Positions 34,101 to 45,447 of a stretch of 64,000 nucleotides of DNA are shown piece by piece. Position numbers and translations under genes: made by a program. The stretch spans positions 24,659,661 through 24,723,660 of the forward strand of contig OX419335.1 of NCBI GenBank assembly GCA_948470475.1. The letters are read 5' to 3'. Numbering within the stretch: the first letter of the stretch is position 1; each line of letters opens with the position of its first letter. The DNA comes from Galaxea fascicularis (taxonomy: Eukaryota > Cnidaria > Anthozoa > Scleractinia > Euphylliidae). The notes beneath the pieces are model-generated. The model was not told where the DNA came from. It saw only the letters and a program-made list of their open reading frames with translations, and did not search any database.

Positions 34101-37100
34101 TACTCGCTTTGTCACTCGTCCCAGACCTTCCACTAACTCGTCCAATATGGCGGCCGGATTTGCCTGGCTTCGAACTCTCGCGTATATACCGTCCGCAAGC
34201 AGGCTAAAAAACAGACAACCCGATTATTAAAACAAGATCTGTTTCTGCATCTCCAGAAATAACAACCCATTCTCCCATCTGAATTAACGATTATAGTTAA
34301 GGGGAACTAGTGATCCTATAGCACTATTACCTCAAACTGCTCCAAACCTTTCATAGAATCCCAATAAACATGTAAAATCTTGTGGATCGCAACTACTTTC
34401 CAGAAAATTAACTACAAATTTAGTTCTTCTTCACCGGTAACCACCATCTTGGAATACGTAATGATGTAGGGATTAGTGATTACGTTTTACGGCTCCCACT
34501 TAGCGATTTTCTCAAAATTGTCGTATTTACTCGGGCTACCTGTGGAAGGCCTAAATCTAAAAATGTCGTCCGTTCTTCTTCGTCGTTGTTTGCCACAAAC
34601 CTCAGATCTGGCGTATTTGCGCAGGTGCTGAAAAATAATATGGTAACAATAAAGCCTGGTTTCCATATGATTGTCCGGATCGTCCGGGTCGTCCCAGTCG
34701 TTTTTCAAAAATTTCGAGACGATCGGGACGACTGAAGATGCGCGGTCGTCAACTATTTTCCTGGGTCCGACAACAGAGTTTTGGCGCGATATTCGGAAAC
34801 GAAATGGCGGACATCAATCGCAGAGCGAGTCTCCTGGTTTGTTATCTTCTTATTCTTTCGATTTTGCGCTGTAGAAGAGCTCGAAGAATCCCACGAAGAC
34901 ACAGGTTTTGGGTATTGTTAATGCTTTCTGCCTCTTCGCCATGATTTGCATCATCTTCGCTTTCATCGAGACTCTTCACGTTTGTAACAGTGGATGGTCG
35001 TTGGTTGATGTGGTTTGACAACCAATCCAAATTAATGAATTCTGCTGGAGAGGGGACAGTATCGCGCCCAGAGCCAGATGGAACATACTTTTTTTTCTCA
35101 AGTATCGCCCATACGCGGTTCGGACATTCTTAATTTTTTTTTCTGCTTCAGCCGCGTCCAACCCGAATTTCTCTCTAATTGCTTTCCAGGTATTCATCCG
35201 TATAAACTTATTCTTATAGTGATTATTAATAATGGTAATGGTGTAAAATGCCCGTGAGAATGATGATATGCTAGTCGCTTGGCAACGGGCGAAAGGACAA
35301 CTGAAAAGAAATCAGAGTCCCAGGCAGGAATCGAACCCACCGGTCCGATGCTCTAACCATTGAGCTACAAGAACCCCTGGTAATCTAGGCTGTTTATCTA
35401 GGTTCTTATACAAAGTGTCCCACTGGTCTGCGGGCTCGACAATGTAAATGTGATTCAGACATGATAATGATTATTAATGATGGTAATGGTGTAATATGCC
35501 CGTGAGAATGATGATATGCTAGTCGCTTGGAACCTGAACCTAGATTGAACCTAGATAAACAGCCTAGCTCACCAGGGGTTCCTGTAGCTCAATGGTTAGA
35601 GCATCCGACCGGTGTTACGGAGGTTGTAGGTTCGATTCTTGCCTGGGTGTCTGATTTCTTTTCAGTTGTCCTTTTGCCCGTTGCCAAGCGACTAGCATAT
35701 CATTATTCTTATAGCCTTTAGAAAACTTGTTGTAAATTGCAGGATATTTTTGCACTTCTTCCATAAAGAGCGACGTGTTTAACTCCGTGTTTTCTGCCGC
35801 CATTTTGAAATGGAGCCCGTGAGCTAGGAAATGTGGGATAAGAGTGATGACTTCTGGGATAGCCTTCGATCGTCCAGTCCTTCGATCGTTGCAGTCATCT
35901 GAGAGCGTTTCCATATGATCGCTTCAAAATTTACACGATCGTCCCGATCGTCCGGATAGAACTCAATTCTATCCAAGCGATAAAGATCGTCTCAGTCGTC
36001 CGGGTCGTTTGCGATCGTCTGGGTAGCGTTTCCATATGATCGTCCCGATCGTCTGGACATTTTTTGAGACGACTGGGTTGATCCGGACGATCCGGACGAT
36101 CCGGACTATCATATGGAAACCAGGCTTAAAGCCGCCATGTTGGATTTGTAAGATGCCACGTCCCGGAGCCATGCATGGAAGCAGACGCACGTAACGTCTT
36201 TACTTTTATGACTATTATGATCATTATTTCATATATTTTGTATACTTCACGTAGTGGATTATCAGCTCTATCAGGTTTTCTATGTAGTGGATATCCATGC
36301 CAGTAACTCGCAATATTCCTCTTCATGCCATTAATCGATCATCGTATTTCGTTTTTGATGTGATAAAAGCCTCATCTTTCTCACAATCGTCTCATCATCC
36401 TTTGTTACGGAAATAAATTAAAGGTGCAATGTTCAAATAGAACCGGCCTAAAATAGAGATGAGAGCACGCCAGGTGATACAGTACATAGAGTAAAGAAAC
36501 ATATCAGTGAGTGTGTGGTCTTGCAAAAACCTTTTCTTCTCTGGATTCAGTAATAAATTAAAATTTAGAAGGGGAATATCTTCGATTCCAATGCAGAAAG
36601 TTACAGACTGCGACGCTTATGAGGTTCATTAGCCAAAGGTTGTTAGCAATCACAAAGACCTTCAGATCCCGCGGAAATAAAAGGAACACCGGAGCGAGCC
36701 GCACGTTTCTAAATTCACGAAATGAAAAAATGTTATTTCTAGTCTGGTTTATTCTGGAGAAAATTTATCTTGATATACAGATGACATGCGAGGGGAGTGT
36801 TATTGGGTGGTTGTTGTTGAGCCCGGCTTGCTGCTTGCTCTACTAAAATAAGCATAAAACCAGACGCAATTGGTTTCGTGATGCTTGCGTCTCATAACGT
36901 TGTAATATATAATGTGGCAAGCATCACCTTCACTTCCTTTCGAAAAGATACCGAAAAAAGGAATTAAAGCGACCTTTATAGGATGAGAAATAATAGGCTT
37001 AATAAAAACACCCCTCCCCTCCCTCCCAAAAAAAATATAGCCTCAAAAGAGGGGTTATGTTAGTTAGATAAACATGAGTATCACACAGAAAAAGTGTGAG

Positions 37101-37833
37101 ACAAATTTTTGGGACTGTATGAGCATAGCTTTGGTGTTTATTCAACACCAAAACGGTGTTTCTTTACACCAACACGGTGTAAATTCATAGGCTGAATTAT
37201 TAAGTAAAAAAAAAAAAAAAGAAAACAACAACAGCAACCAGTTACTAAAAAGACTGTATTTTATAACCCTAGCAAGAAAAAGCATTATTACCGGTTAATG
37301 GAAAAAACAATTATTTTCCTTGAAAAGAGAAATACTAAGTAAATGGTTAATTCGCCGAGAACCGTGATTTTCATTGTCTTTGTTCTCGTTTATTGTACTA
37401 AGACCGTTTTATCCGTGAAATCGTGATATAGACCCCCTCTCCCTTTTAACCACCCTCTGTTATCGTATGTTACATTCAATTTTCATGAACATCAATAGGG
37501 TGAACACGATTTGAATTCGTAGACTTTCCACAAATCAGCTGCTTGTACACTGTTAGACGGCTCGGGAGAAATTTTTTGGCCGGGATTTTGCATTTAGTAA
37601 GGACTGCCTTAATTATCACGCCGTTTCATTGAAACTATAGGTTGATACTGATAAAATATTTGACAACAAACAAGTTAATTATCTTGCGCCCTACTAAGCA
37701 GATACTATATGCCGTTATTGCGTTTTCAACTCCCGAAATTAGTTTGATTGTTGCTTTTTAATTTTATGCTCTCAGCGTGATACTAGCTAAATAGCATGTT
37801 AATCCCGGCATTCTGCACGCTCATTAAGACCCG

Positions 37834-37880
<47 letters not shown>

Positions 37881-40800
37881 TGACTTTGGAGCGACATTCG
37901 CGCGACAGCTGATTCAGACGGCATACCGTGTGTCGAACCTAATATGTATTTTATACATTCATACATTGTGACAATTAATGCATTTGGTTCGGCACATGAG
38001 AAGAGCGCCATATCAATCAGTTACCGCTCCATTGTCGAATAATGCGGCGGACCTTGTCGAACTTAACAACGTTCCTGCACCGAATTAAAACTGTCGTACC
38101 TAACTGATTCAGACGCTGCTCTTTTGCCGGACTTAATTTATTAGTTTGGTACTTCAGACCAAAAGTTTAAGAGGACAACATTTTAATAATCATGAAACAG
38201 ACGTGCTCGCTGAGTGGCAATTTTGCAAACTTACGTAGGCCAACTTAAGCTGTTGTGTCAAGTCAGTCTTTTTATTAAGGCCAATTGTTTAACTGCAAAA
38301 TGAGGATTTCTTGATTTCTTTGCCACCAAAACACCAAGTGGTGTAGCTAAAAACACTAGAAATAGCAACGCAGCTCCTCAACCCGGCATAGTTAAGAGGT
38401 CTTACCAAACTCCACGCAGTTGCTTGGTAGCCACAATTAAATCAATTGGCTCTTCATTATAAGTAGCATAAGTCAAACTACACATCGTAGAGAAAAAATT
38501 CTTTACTCAACTGAGATTGAAATACAACGCGACTATTTCCACCGCATGCGTAAACTTGGGTAATCTTGGGTCCAGTGCTGTTTCTGTTTCTATGTTACAT
38601 TGCATGAAGATCAATAGGGTGAACAGGATTTGAATTCGTGGACTTGCCACAACTCAGCTGCTTGTACACTGCTTTCCTGAACTCTTGCATTCTATGGCAT
38701 ATATCACAGGATTAACTATTGAACACGCGTAATATAGCGCATACACTGAATACTCAATAGGAAATTGTGTCGCTAAGGACAAGTCAAATGGAATAACAGC
38801 ATAAATGGCATACGGCAGAATGGTTACTACAGAAACGACAGTAACTATGAATTAAGGTAATGGACAGTTTTCTATCTGAAGCAACTGCTCCATCAGGGTG
38901 GGGAGAGGGGCTACTTTTGATTCTTACAATAATGATGACGTAAGACACTGTAAGAACAATTAATGATGCCCATAAGTAATAAGAACTACCTGATTGGATA
39001 TACAAAAATAAGACGTCATGCACAGATGCTAAAAGTAATACATGGAATGCCTGTACATACTTGTACTTTCGCATGTTATAACGTGAATGTCTTATCAACA
39101 CAAGCAATGTCGAATTAAAATGCACTTGAAAAATACGATGTATTAGAGGAGGTAATGCAATTTTCTGTGCCGTGATGATCAACATGATACCTTAATGCCG
39201 AAATAAAATAAAGAAAGTAATTTCGATCTCGTTTTGCCAAGTTTGTCTATTAGAACGGCAACCGTGTTGAGATGTGCACGTGATTGCCACTTGGGTCCAG
39301 ACGGCCTGAGCCTACTAGAAAACTGAGCGTGATTTATCAGTGTTGCATGTCGAATCACTGCGGCAGTGATTCGACATGCAACAAAGTTATATGTCGTTTA
39401 ACAGTACGATTTATTATTGCTGGCATTTATTATACTGATATTTGACTGTCACGCTGAGATGCATACGGTAAATACTGAAAGCAATTCTCAGGGTACCTGT
39501 GTGCTATTAGAAATATCCATTCAAAACTTTTTACAGTATTTCCAAGGAGTACATGCAACTGATGACATTTATGAACTCAAAGGATTGCATGTTATTTAAT
39601 ATGACATAAATGAACTTGTGAGCAATGGCAGTGTAGTAGCATATTATAATTTCCGAACATCCATTTGCGGCCACTTCAGTGGAAGCCCGAGTGAGGGTCA
39701 ATATGGTCTCTCGTTCTTCTTGTGAGACAAGCCGAAGTGTAGCACATACAGTTGTTATTACACCATAAAAAGCAAGAATAATCCTAGTACAAGTGTACAT
39801 AATTTTCCAAAAGATGATAACTAAAATAAATATAACCCCTTTGCAGTTTACGATCACATGGTACAAAAAAAACACCTTACTGGAGAGCAAATAGCCCACT
39901 GGGAAAGCCGAAACAAAATAATATTTAGTTAAGTTGCTTTGTTTTGGATGTCCCAGGACTCAATTTGCTCTCCAGCAAAGGACGGTTAGCTTGGCACGAT
40001 GTGTCAAAGTACGCTTTAATATGACCGTCGAAGAATTGTCAGAGAAGTTACTTTAAAATTGTCGCGCGGGGACAAGTGATTCGCGCGCAATGTCTCCGCA
40101 GCTGGGTGGGTTACCAATTTCAAGCAGAGATCATGTTAGGAAATAAAGTGAATGGAAAAGTCTGCCAAGGAACGAGGATTAGAGCTATTCAAAGTGTAAT
40201 TTCTTTCATGTTCTTTGCCAGGCTTGACAGGATTAGCAATAATCTACTGCATGGATCTTCTTGAAAACCTCGACTTTACAGTGCGCGAGAGCCTGGAAGT
40301 GGAAAACATGATGACGTCAGTGGAGCGAGTGTTTTCGTATTCAAATCTTGAATCTGAACCAGGATACCGCGACCAAAACGAACCTCTGAAAGACTGGCCG
40401 GGAGAGGGTCGCATTCAAACGAACAATTTGCGTCTAGTTTACTACAGCGGTGGACCTGAAGCACTAAAAGATATCAACATTTCAGTGGCTCCTGCAGAGA
40501 AAATCGGCATTGCAGGCCGAACGGGCGCTGGTACGTAAATAATGTTAGACTTTACTCCAAGCTGAAATCACCAAAATTTCATGTTAGCTTTGCTTGACTG
40601 ATTTGTTCGCCCCTCCAAGTTATTTTAGCCTTGCTACGGGCCTGAACATTTTTCACTAGTAATATAACTCTCTCACGATTATTCCAATTCTTTTATCATG
40701 TAAATTGTGGGCGGCATATGTAAGCACCAAAATTGATGTAGAGAGCGTGAAAGTAAAGAAAAGAAAGAAAAACTCACCGTCATGAGCTAATTTTCTTTAT

Positions 40801-42184
40801 AAAATCTTGTAATTGGTCATTTTACGTTGTTAGTTGCAGCTGCACATAAAAAATCTGAAAAAAAAATCCAAATCGCTCATGCACAGCGATTGCTTTCACT
40901 CAATAACACAATTTTTTTCGTGGCGTTCTCGTTACGTTGCTACCGTCGATCGATGCAAAAAGGGGCATTGGATATTGGAAGATATTGGAAGTAAAGAAAA
41001 CCGAAAAATAATGGTTCAGTTTTGTTTAAAATTATTTTATCGGTTTGGCAAAACGACAAATGAGCATCTTTGGGGTAGGAATGGATTGTAACTTGACTAT
41101 TACAAGTTCCTACTAACTGAGCTGCGGAGATTTTGTTTTGCCTCCCTTGTGAGAAAACACCTTGAAATACTTTCTTTTGGTCTTCCAATTCTACGCAATT
41201 GTACTTGAGAGTGCTTGGTTTCAATTTGAGCTCGAAAACATACAAATCACAATGACAGAGTCCCTTTAAGCTCTCTCGACATGAAACCGGCGACCATGAT
41301 AAAGAGGAATTAACAACAACAAAAATGCAGCGAGACCCACCTATCAAAAACAGTTGATGACTAAAAGTTAAAGTTGCAAGTCGCGCTTCAGTATTTCGGC
41401 TAATATAGTCGACTGCACAGCACAAGACTTTTGTGACCTTTCTATTTTGGCTTGTTAAATGGAGAAAAGGTTAATCTGATGAAGGTTAAGAAAAACACGA
41501 ATACAAAGCAAAAACAAGGGAAAGAATGAAACAAACATGATCTCGAGGCGCCTGAAAGTTTACCTTTTTTCTCTTGCAGGGAAATCATCATTTGTCGCTG
41601 CAGTAATGCGCATGCCTGAACCAACAGGCCAGGTTCTCATTGATGGCCAAAACATACAACAGCTTTCACTACCGAGTTACCGCTCCAAGATCTCTGTTAT
41701 ACCGCAGGATCCTGTACTATTTAGCGGCCCGTTGCGTTTCAACCTGGATCCTGGAAGCGAGTTTCAAGATGCCCAAATCTGGAACGCCTTAGAAGCAGTG
41801 CAACTGAAGTCACTGGTTCAAAAACAAGACAACAAATTGCACTACGAGATCTCTGAAGGAGGTTCGAACTTCAGCGTGGGCGAGAAACAGCTTCTGTGCC
41901 TCGCTAGAGCGCTTTTGCAAGAAAACAGGATCATTATTCTGGATGAAGCCACTGCTAATGTTGACTTCGCCACAGACAAACTGATACAGGAGACAATTCG
42001 CACCAAGTTTAAAAACTGCACTGTAATCACGATCGCTCACCGCGTCGACACAATTTTAGATTATGACCGTATTCTGGTTGTTGATGGGGGTAAGGTGGTA
42101 GAGTTTGACACGCCTGAATGGCTTCTGAGAAACGCGGCTGGAAAATTTGCAGAATTATACCGGCTTCAACATCCCGCCACCTAA
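28188..42184 (+). CDS. ABCC4-like: ABCC4/MRP4-like full ABC transporter (one frameshift)
   Basis: Seven exons with agreeing phases are seen: 28188-28736, 29317-29696, 30031-31284, 31991-32561, 33375-33511, 40222-40530 and 41580-42184. Without one surplus base they total 3804 nt (1267 residues plus stop), the usual length of MRP4-type proteins, which lack TMD0. The order is an N-terminal NPKKNAGFFS / RPLENDDLPPLL segment, TMD1, NBD1, TMD2 and NBD2. NBD1 has Walker A GPVGSGKTS, Q-loop, LSGGQR and LLDDPLS. NBD2 has Walker A GRTGAGKSS split by an intron, FSVGEKQ, and IILDEATANVD followed by an IAHR switch histidine. Members export organic anions, cyclic nucleotides and conjugates from the plasma membrane using ATP. 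In exon 3 the frame breaks at the A-run 30584-30587 (four As where three keep the frame). As given, the ORF stops at 30652, before the NBD1 signature. The cause could be pseudogenisation, an allele or an assembly error. Confidence 0.93.
33228..33247. repeat. Short TTCAG tandem repeat
   Basis: Four consecutive copies of the five-base unit TTCAG lie in an intron of the ABCC gene. Confidence 0.7.
33991..34206. mobile_element. Palindromic MITE in ABCC intron
   Basis: The arms pair from TAGCCTGCTTGC to GCAAGCAGGCTA, including AACTCGTCCAATATGGC and its complement. The spacer is short and pyrimidine-rich. Confidence 0.8.
34850..35803 (-). pseudogene. MADF-domain protein gene, interrupted and frameshifted
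   Basis: The N-terminal part starts at ATG 35803 (MAAENTELNTSLFMEEVQKY, then PAIYNK) and reaches 35703. It resumes at 35219 after an insertion with NTWKAIREKFG and EKKIKNVRTAYGRYLRK, the second half of a MADF (Myb/SANT-like) domain. The frame then shifts at an A-run (about 35090). The other frame continues as PSPAEFINLDWLSNHI and an acidic tail to 34850. It is a decayed Harbinger-associated DNA-binding gene. Confidence 0.7.
35220..35702. mobile_element. Paired inverted tRNA-SINE insertion with 12-bp target duplication
   Basis: TTATTCTTATAG flanks the insertion on both sides (35208-35219 and 35703-35714). Inside are two tRNA-like heads in opposite orientation: minus at about 35310-35390 and plus at about 35575-35650, both with GTAGCTCAATGGTTAGAGCAT. 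They are joined by shared ATGATATGCTAGTCGCTTGG blocks. It splits the MADF domain. Confidence 0.75.
37478..37560 (-). pseudogene. Isolated GPCR C-terminal-tail remnant
   Basis: The minus strand reads VYKQLICGKSTNSNRVHPID, followed within a few codons by a stop. It is clearly a copy of the tail of the GPCR remnant at 38595. No transmembrane part is left upstream. Confidence 0.5.
37826..38165. repeat. Dispersed repeat with GTTCAGACGC / CCGAACCTAAT motifs
   Basis: Repeated internal motifs (TTCAGACG three times, CGAACCTAAT twice, GTTCGGCACATGAG against CTCATGTGCCGAAC) give an inverted, MITE-like layout. The boundaries are approximate. Confidence 0.45.
38595..39780 (-). pseudogene. Rhodopsin-class GPCR pseudogene
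   Basis: Read on the minus strand, 39780-39600 looks like an N-terminal segment (STEVAANGC). The stretch 39185-38880 gives a TM4-TM5 region (YYLWASLIVLTVSYVIIIV) and a third loop (ASDRKLSIT). The stretch 38870-38690, in another frame, gives a TM6-like VTVVSVVTILPYAIYAVI and a TM7-like segment with NPVIY. A third frame gives the cytoplasmic tail MQEFRKAVYKQLSCGKSTNS, ending at a stop at 38595. At least two frameshifts and a missing or unreadable TM2-TM3 region mark it as a pseudogene of a class A receptor, of the intronless kind expanded in corals. It lies inside an ABCC intron, antisense to the transporter. Confidence 0.62.
39341..39383. repeat. Perfect 21-bp-arm hairpin
   Basis: TGTTGCATGTCGAATCACTG plus C (39341-39361) is followed, after a single G, by its exact reverse complement (39363-39383). 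Confidence 0.9.
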
Positions 42185-44296
42185 ATACAAAGAACAACTC
42201 AGTAAATGGTTGGAACATCGCCATGTCATGTACGGAATAGATTTTCTATTAGAAAGACAGTAAATGTGATTTGTACGAGAAGCGCTATGTATGCGAAAGT
42301 AAGAGGCAGCGCCGATCAACAGTTTTGCTAGTGAACAAATACACGGCGAATTTTGATGAATCTTCAAAATATAGGAAGAGTCTCTAAACCTCTAGAAAAA
42401 CAACTGGTGAATTTCACAGACGTTAGCTCAAGGCAGCTAAGAGAACTATATCCCTATTTTATTCTCCAAGTCCATTCGGTATTGCTGAAATAATATGCGA
42501 AACGAGTATGCGTATGGCGCTATTTGTAGCGTGTGTAGTTAAAGTAAAAATGTGTTTAGTGGTCTGTCATGTACTGTTAAAAAGCAGGTTTCCCAATGCG
42601 CGCGCTAACCTTTTCTCAATTTTTCGCACAGTTTTCAATTTTTTATGTTGCCAATGGCGTCACAAGAAGTGAAGTATCTCTGTATATTCTTACTCGTAAT
42701 TTGTATTTTGACTGATCCTATGGAAACAGTTCGTAAACATAGTGAATAATGCATATGAAAGAAATCATATGTCAACTGCGGATATGAAATCAAATGAAGA
42801 ATGATCGGCGCAGTTGTAGTCGCAATTTTTGCAATTGCGTAAAGAAGCCTGAAAAAAATTCAGGACTTCAACGGGGCTTGAACCCGTGACCGCTGGTCAA
42901 TTTTGGGTTCATATGCTCCCGTGAACATATGAAAAAGAACATATAAAAAGATTCCCCCGCAAGAGCCTCCACTTCATGCTAGATCCAGTTCGATACCAAG
43001 AATACGAATATGGCCTATTTTCCCACTACGGCGCGAAAAGCTATAGTGTGCACCAGTCAACGGAATCAACACCAAAGTTTACGACGCGTCGACCGACTGA
43101 CCGAGTGAATTTTTACCAACAAACTGCAAAAACTCGTTCATGGCTTCGCATTCACGAGTTGAAATATATTGTTATGCTATTCTAGAGGGGTCCGGACATC
43201 TCGAAGGTATTAGGAAATCCGACCATGTTGTCGCCTATCGTTGAAAACTTTTTCCCATCTCTTGGGACAAAAACGAACCAAAAATGCCAACGACATAGCT
43301 CCAAGTCAAGCACTGACACACTTACAACGGTTTTCTGTGATATAGCTTACTCAGCTTTACTCAAGATTCAGGTTTTCTTAAATTTCATACATAATCCAGT
43401 GGTGGAATCTTGATCATACAGTTTCTCATTCGTAGCGACGCAAGTGACATGTAAAGATTACATCTTAGAGGACTACTGTTTTTTCCAAATAAATACAACA
43501 ACTTGAATGAAAAGAACACAGCATGCTCATTGAGTCACTCATAACCAAACTATCGTCGGCAATTAAATTCAACTAATAGCGTTCATAAACTATCAATCTT
43601 TATCTCTTCTCATTTGCTATGCTTATATATAATGAAGGTGGTAAAGGGGAGGGGGTCTACATCACGTTTCAGGGAAAATAAAACGGTCCTTTCACAATTC
43701 ACGAAAAACAAAGACAATGAAATTCGCGGTTCATTTCTGGTTTCACGAAAAATAAGTTTGTAAAATCACTCTTGGCGGCTGGTATGAAAAAATTAGCCAT
43801 TTCACATTTCACGGGAACAAAAAGGGACGATCACGAGTCACGAAAATACCCTTTACCACCCTCTGTATTAAGAAGTTTAATCAAAATTTACACAACACCT
43901 AATCACAATTACCCGGAAACAAAATATGAATGCGAAGGGTAAAGGAACCGGTGAATTTATGAGAATTTCATTTCGTCAATCATTTAATAGGCGGAGCCTC
44001 CCCGGATAAAGAAATTTAAAAAAAAAAAGCCTTCGTATTTAAGTGAGTTATTACCATTTTATTTCCCAGCCCTACCCTCTCGTAGACGATATTTAAAAAT
44101 TGAATCCAACTTTCATTAAGTCATTTTCCGGACGAACATACTAACCAACGACACATAACAATAAATTTATTTAAATAACCACTGAAAAAAGAAAAATTGG
44201 TCGTTTCAAATCCGATGTTGGAATTATTTAACACTATCACATACTGATTCAAATCATGCTATAAAGATTTTAAATGTGTGATCGGGGCAGATATAC
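42185..44296. other. Intergenic; SINE tail and MITE-like repeat, no gene recognised
   Basis: A box-B-like, tRNA-SINE-type segment (GACTTCAACGGGGCTTGAAC, read on the minus strand) lies at about 42860-42895. About 43646-43865 carries repeated TTTCACG-type motifs, with relatives near 37340-37455. Open frames at 42976 and 43225 have no family signature. Confidence 0.4.
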
Positions 44297-44790
44297 GTGG
44301 TGTGTGTAAGAAAGGAGGCGGTATTAAGAGAGCTTAAATATCTTATCCCAGTCAATGCTAAGTTACTTCTGTATAAATCGACTATTATGCTACACCTTAC
44401 CTATTGCCACCTAGTGTGGGATGTTTGTACGGCACCTGACAGTCGTAATTTGGAGCGTTCACAAGAAAGAGCCTTAAGATTAGTGTATAATACTACTACC
44501 GACAGTTATAACACCTTGCTGAAGAGAGCCACGCTAACCACTTTGCAGAACAGGAGGTTGCAGGACATACTCATTCTGATGTTTAAAGTAAAAAATAAAT
44601 TAGTGGTGAACTATATTGCGGATATTTTCAGTATTCAAGTGGAAAATACTGATGGTAAGAGAAATAACCTAACACATGCAGATTTTGTTTAACCCCGTTG
44701 TAAAACTGTTCACACTTTCAGGTTTCACGGATCACAATTGTGGTCAAAATTGAACAAAAATACAATAAAGTCGTACAAAATAAAAGTCGT
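44297..44790 (+). mobile_element. Non-LTR retrotransposon (LINE) reverse transcriptase C-terminus
   Basis: The frame encodes the region after the reverse transcriptase fingers and palm: LYKSTIMLHLTYCHLVWD, then LERSQERALRLVYN and LLKRATLTTLQNRRLQDIL. This is the usual thumb/post-RT pattern of Jockey/CR1-type elements. A stop at 44690 is followed, in a shifted frame, by FRFHGSQLWSKLN, the standard C-terminal end. The copy is truncated at its 5' end and decayed. Confidence 0.75.
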
Positions 44791-45447
44791 ACACTCAATT
44801 AATTTTCTTGAGAAGGCAGTAGTGACGGGCATTACGCATGCACAATTTTGGTGAATGTACATTGCCGCAAGTATTATTTATAAGCTTTACAAAGATTGTT
44901 GAGGTGACGCTGTCGAACTTATGTACAGTGTACGAAGACGGAAAGAAAATTTACGAGGTCACGACTGAATTCTTTACATTGTTATATCTTCCTCCCAGTT
45001 GGCGGTGTATTGAGACGAAATCAATCTTGTTTGCAGCTGATTATGTACCTGAAGAAAGAGTAGTAGAACATTCTTAGTCATGCAATTCAATCTCAAAGAA
45101 GAAAGAATTATGTGGAGCAAAAGTAACGAAAGAAGGTTGCATTGAATAACAACGAAGTTTTACTTTGCTCTCGCACTCTTCACCTCAGTTTATAAAGTTA
45201 GTAAAGTTGGTAAGGCCTCACAATAACTACACGCATTCATATTATATATAAAACAAACATTAAGATAAATAGAGCTGGACCTGAGTTAGAGGTTGAATAG
45301 ATCAAAAGAGAACCGATCGACACTTTCCCCGCTTTCTTCTCTTTACGAAGAACCAGTTCATTGCGCTACAGCAAACTTTAAATAAGCAAGACTCAACATT
45401 CCGTAGCCTTATGGCCTGGCTAAACTAGGAAACACTTTTCTGGGTGG

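Larger units (their letters stand above)
34653..36126 (-). mobile_element. Harbinger-like element carrying a broken MADF gene
   Basis: The terminal inverted repeats AGCCTGGTTTCCATATGA and its complement are flanked by a TAA duplication (34650-34652 and 36127-36129), typical of PIF/Harbinger. Subterminal GATCGTCCGGATCGTCC motifs repeat at both ends. The minus strand holds a MADF-type DNA-binding protein gene, a usual partner ORF of Harbinger elements. No DDE transposase frame is seen, so this copy cannot move on its own. Confidence 0.75.

Noticed and set aside
42976..43185. 69-codon plus-strand frame
   Set aside because: It lies next to SINE sequence and has no family signature.
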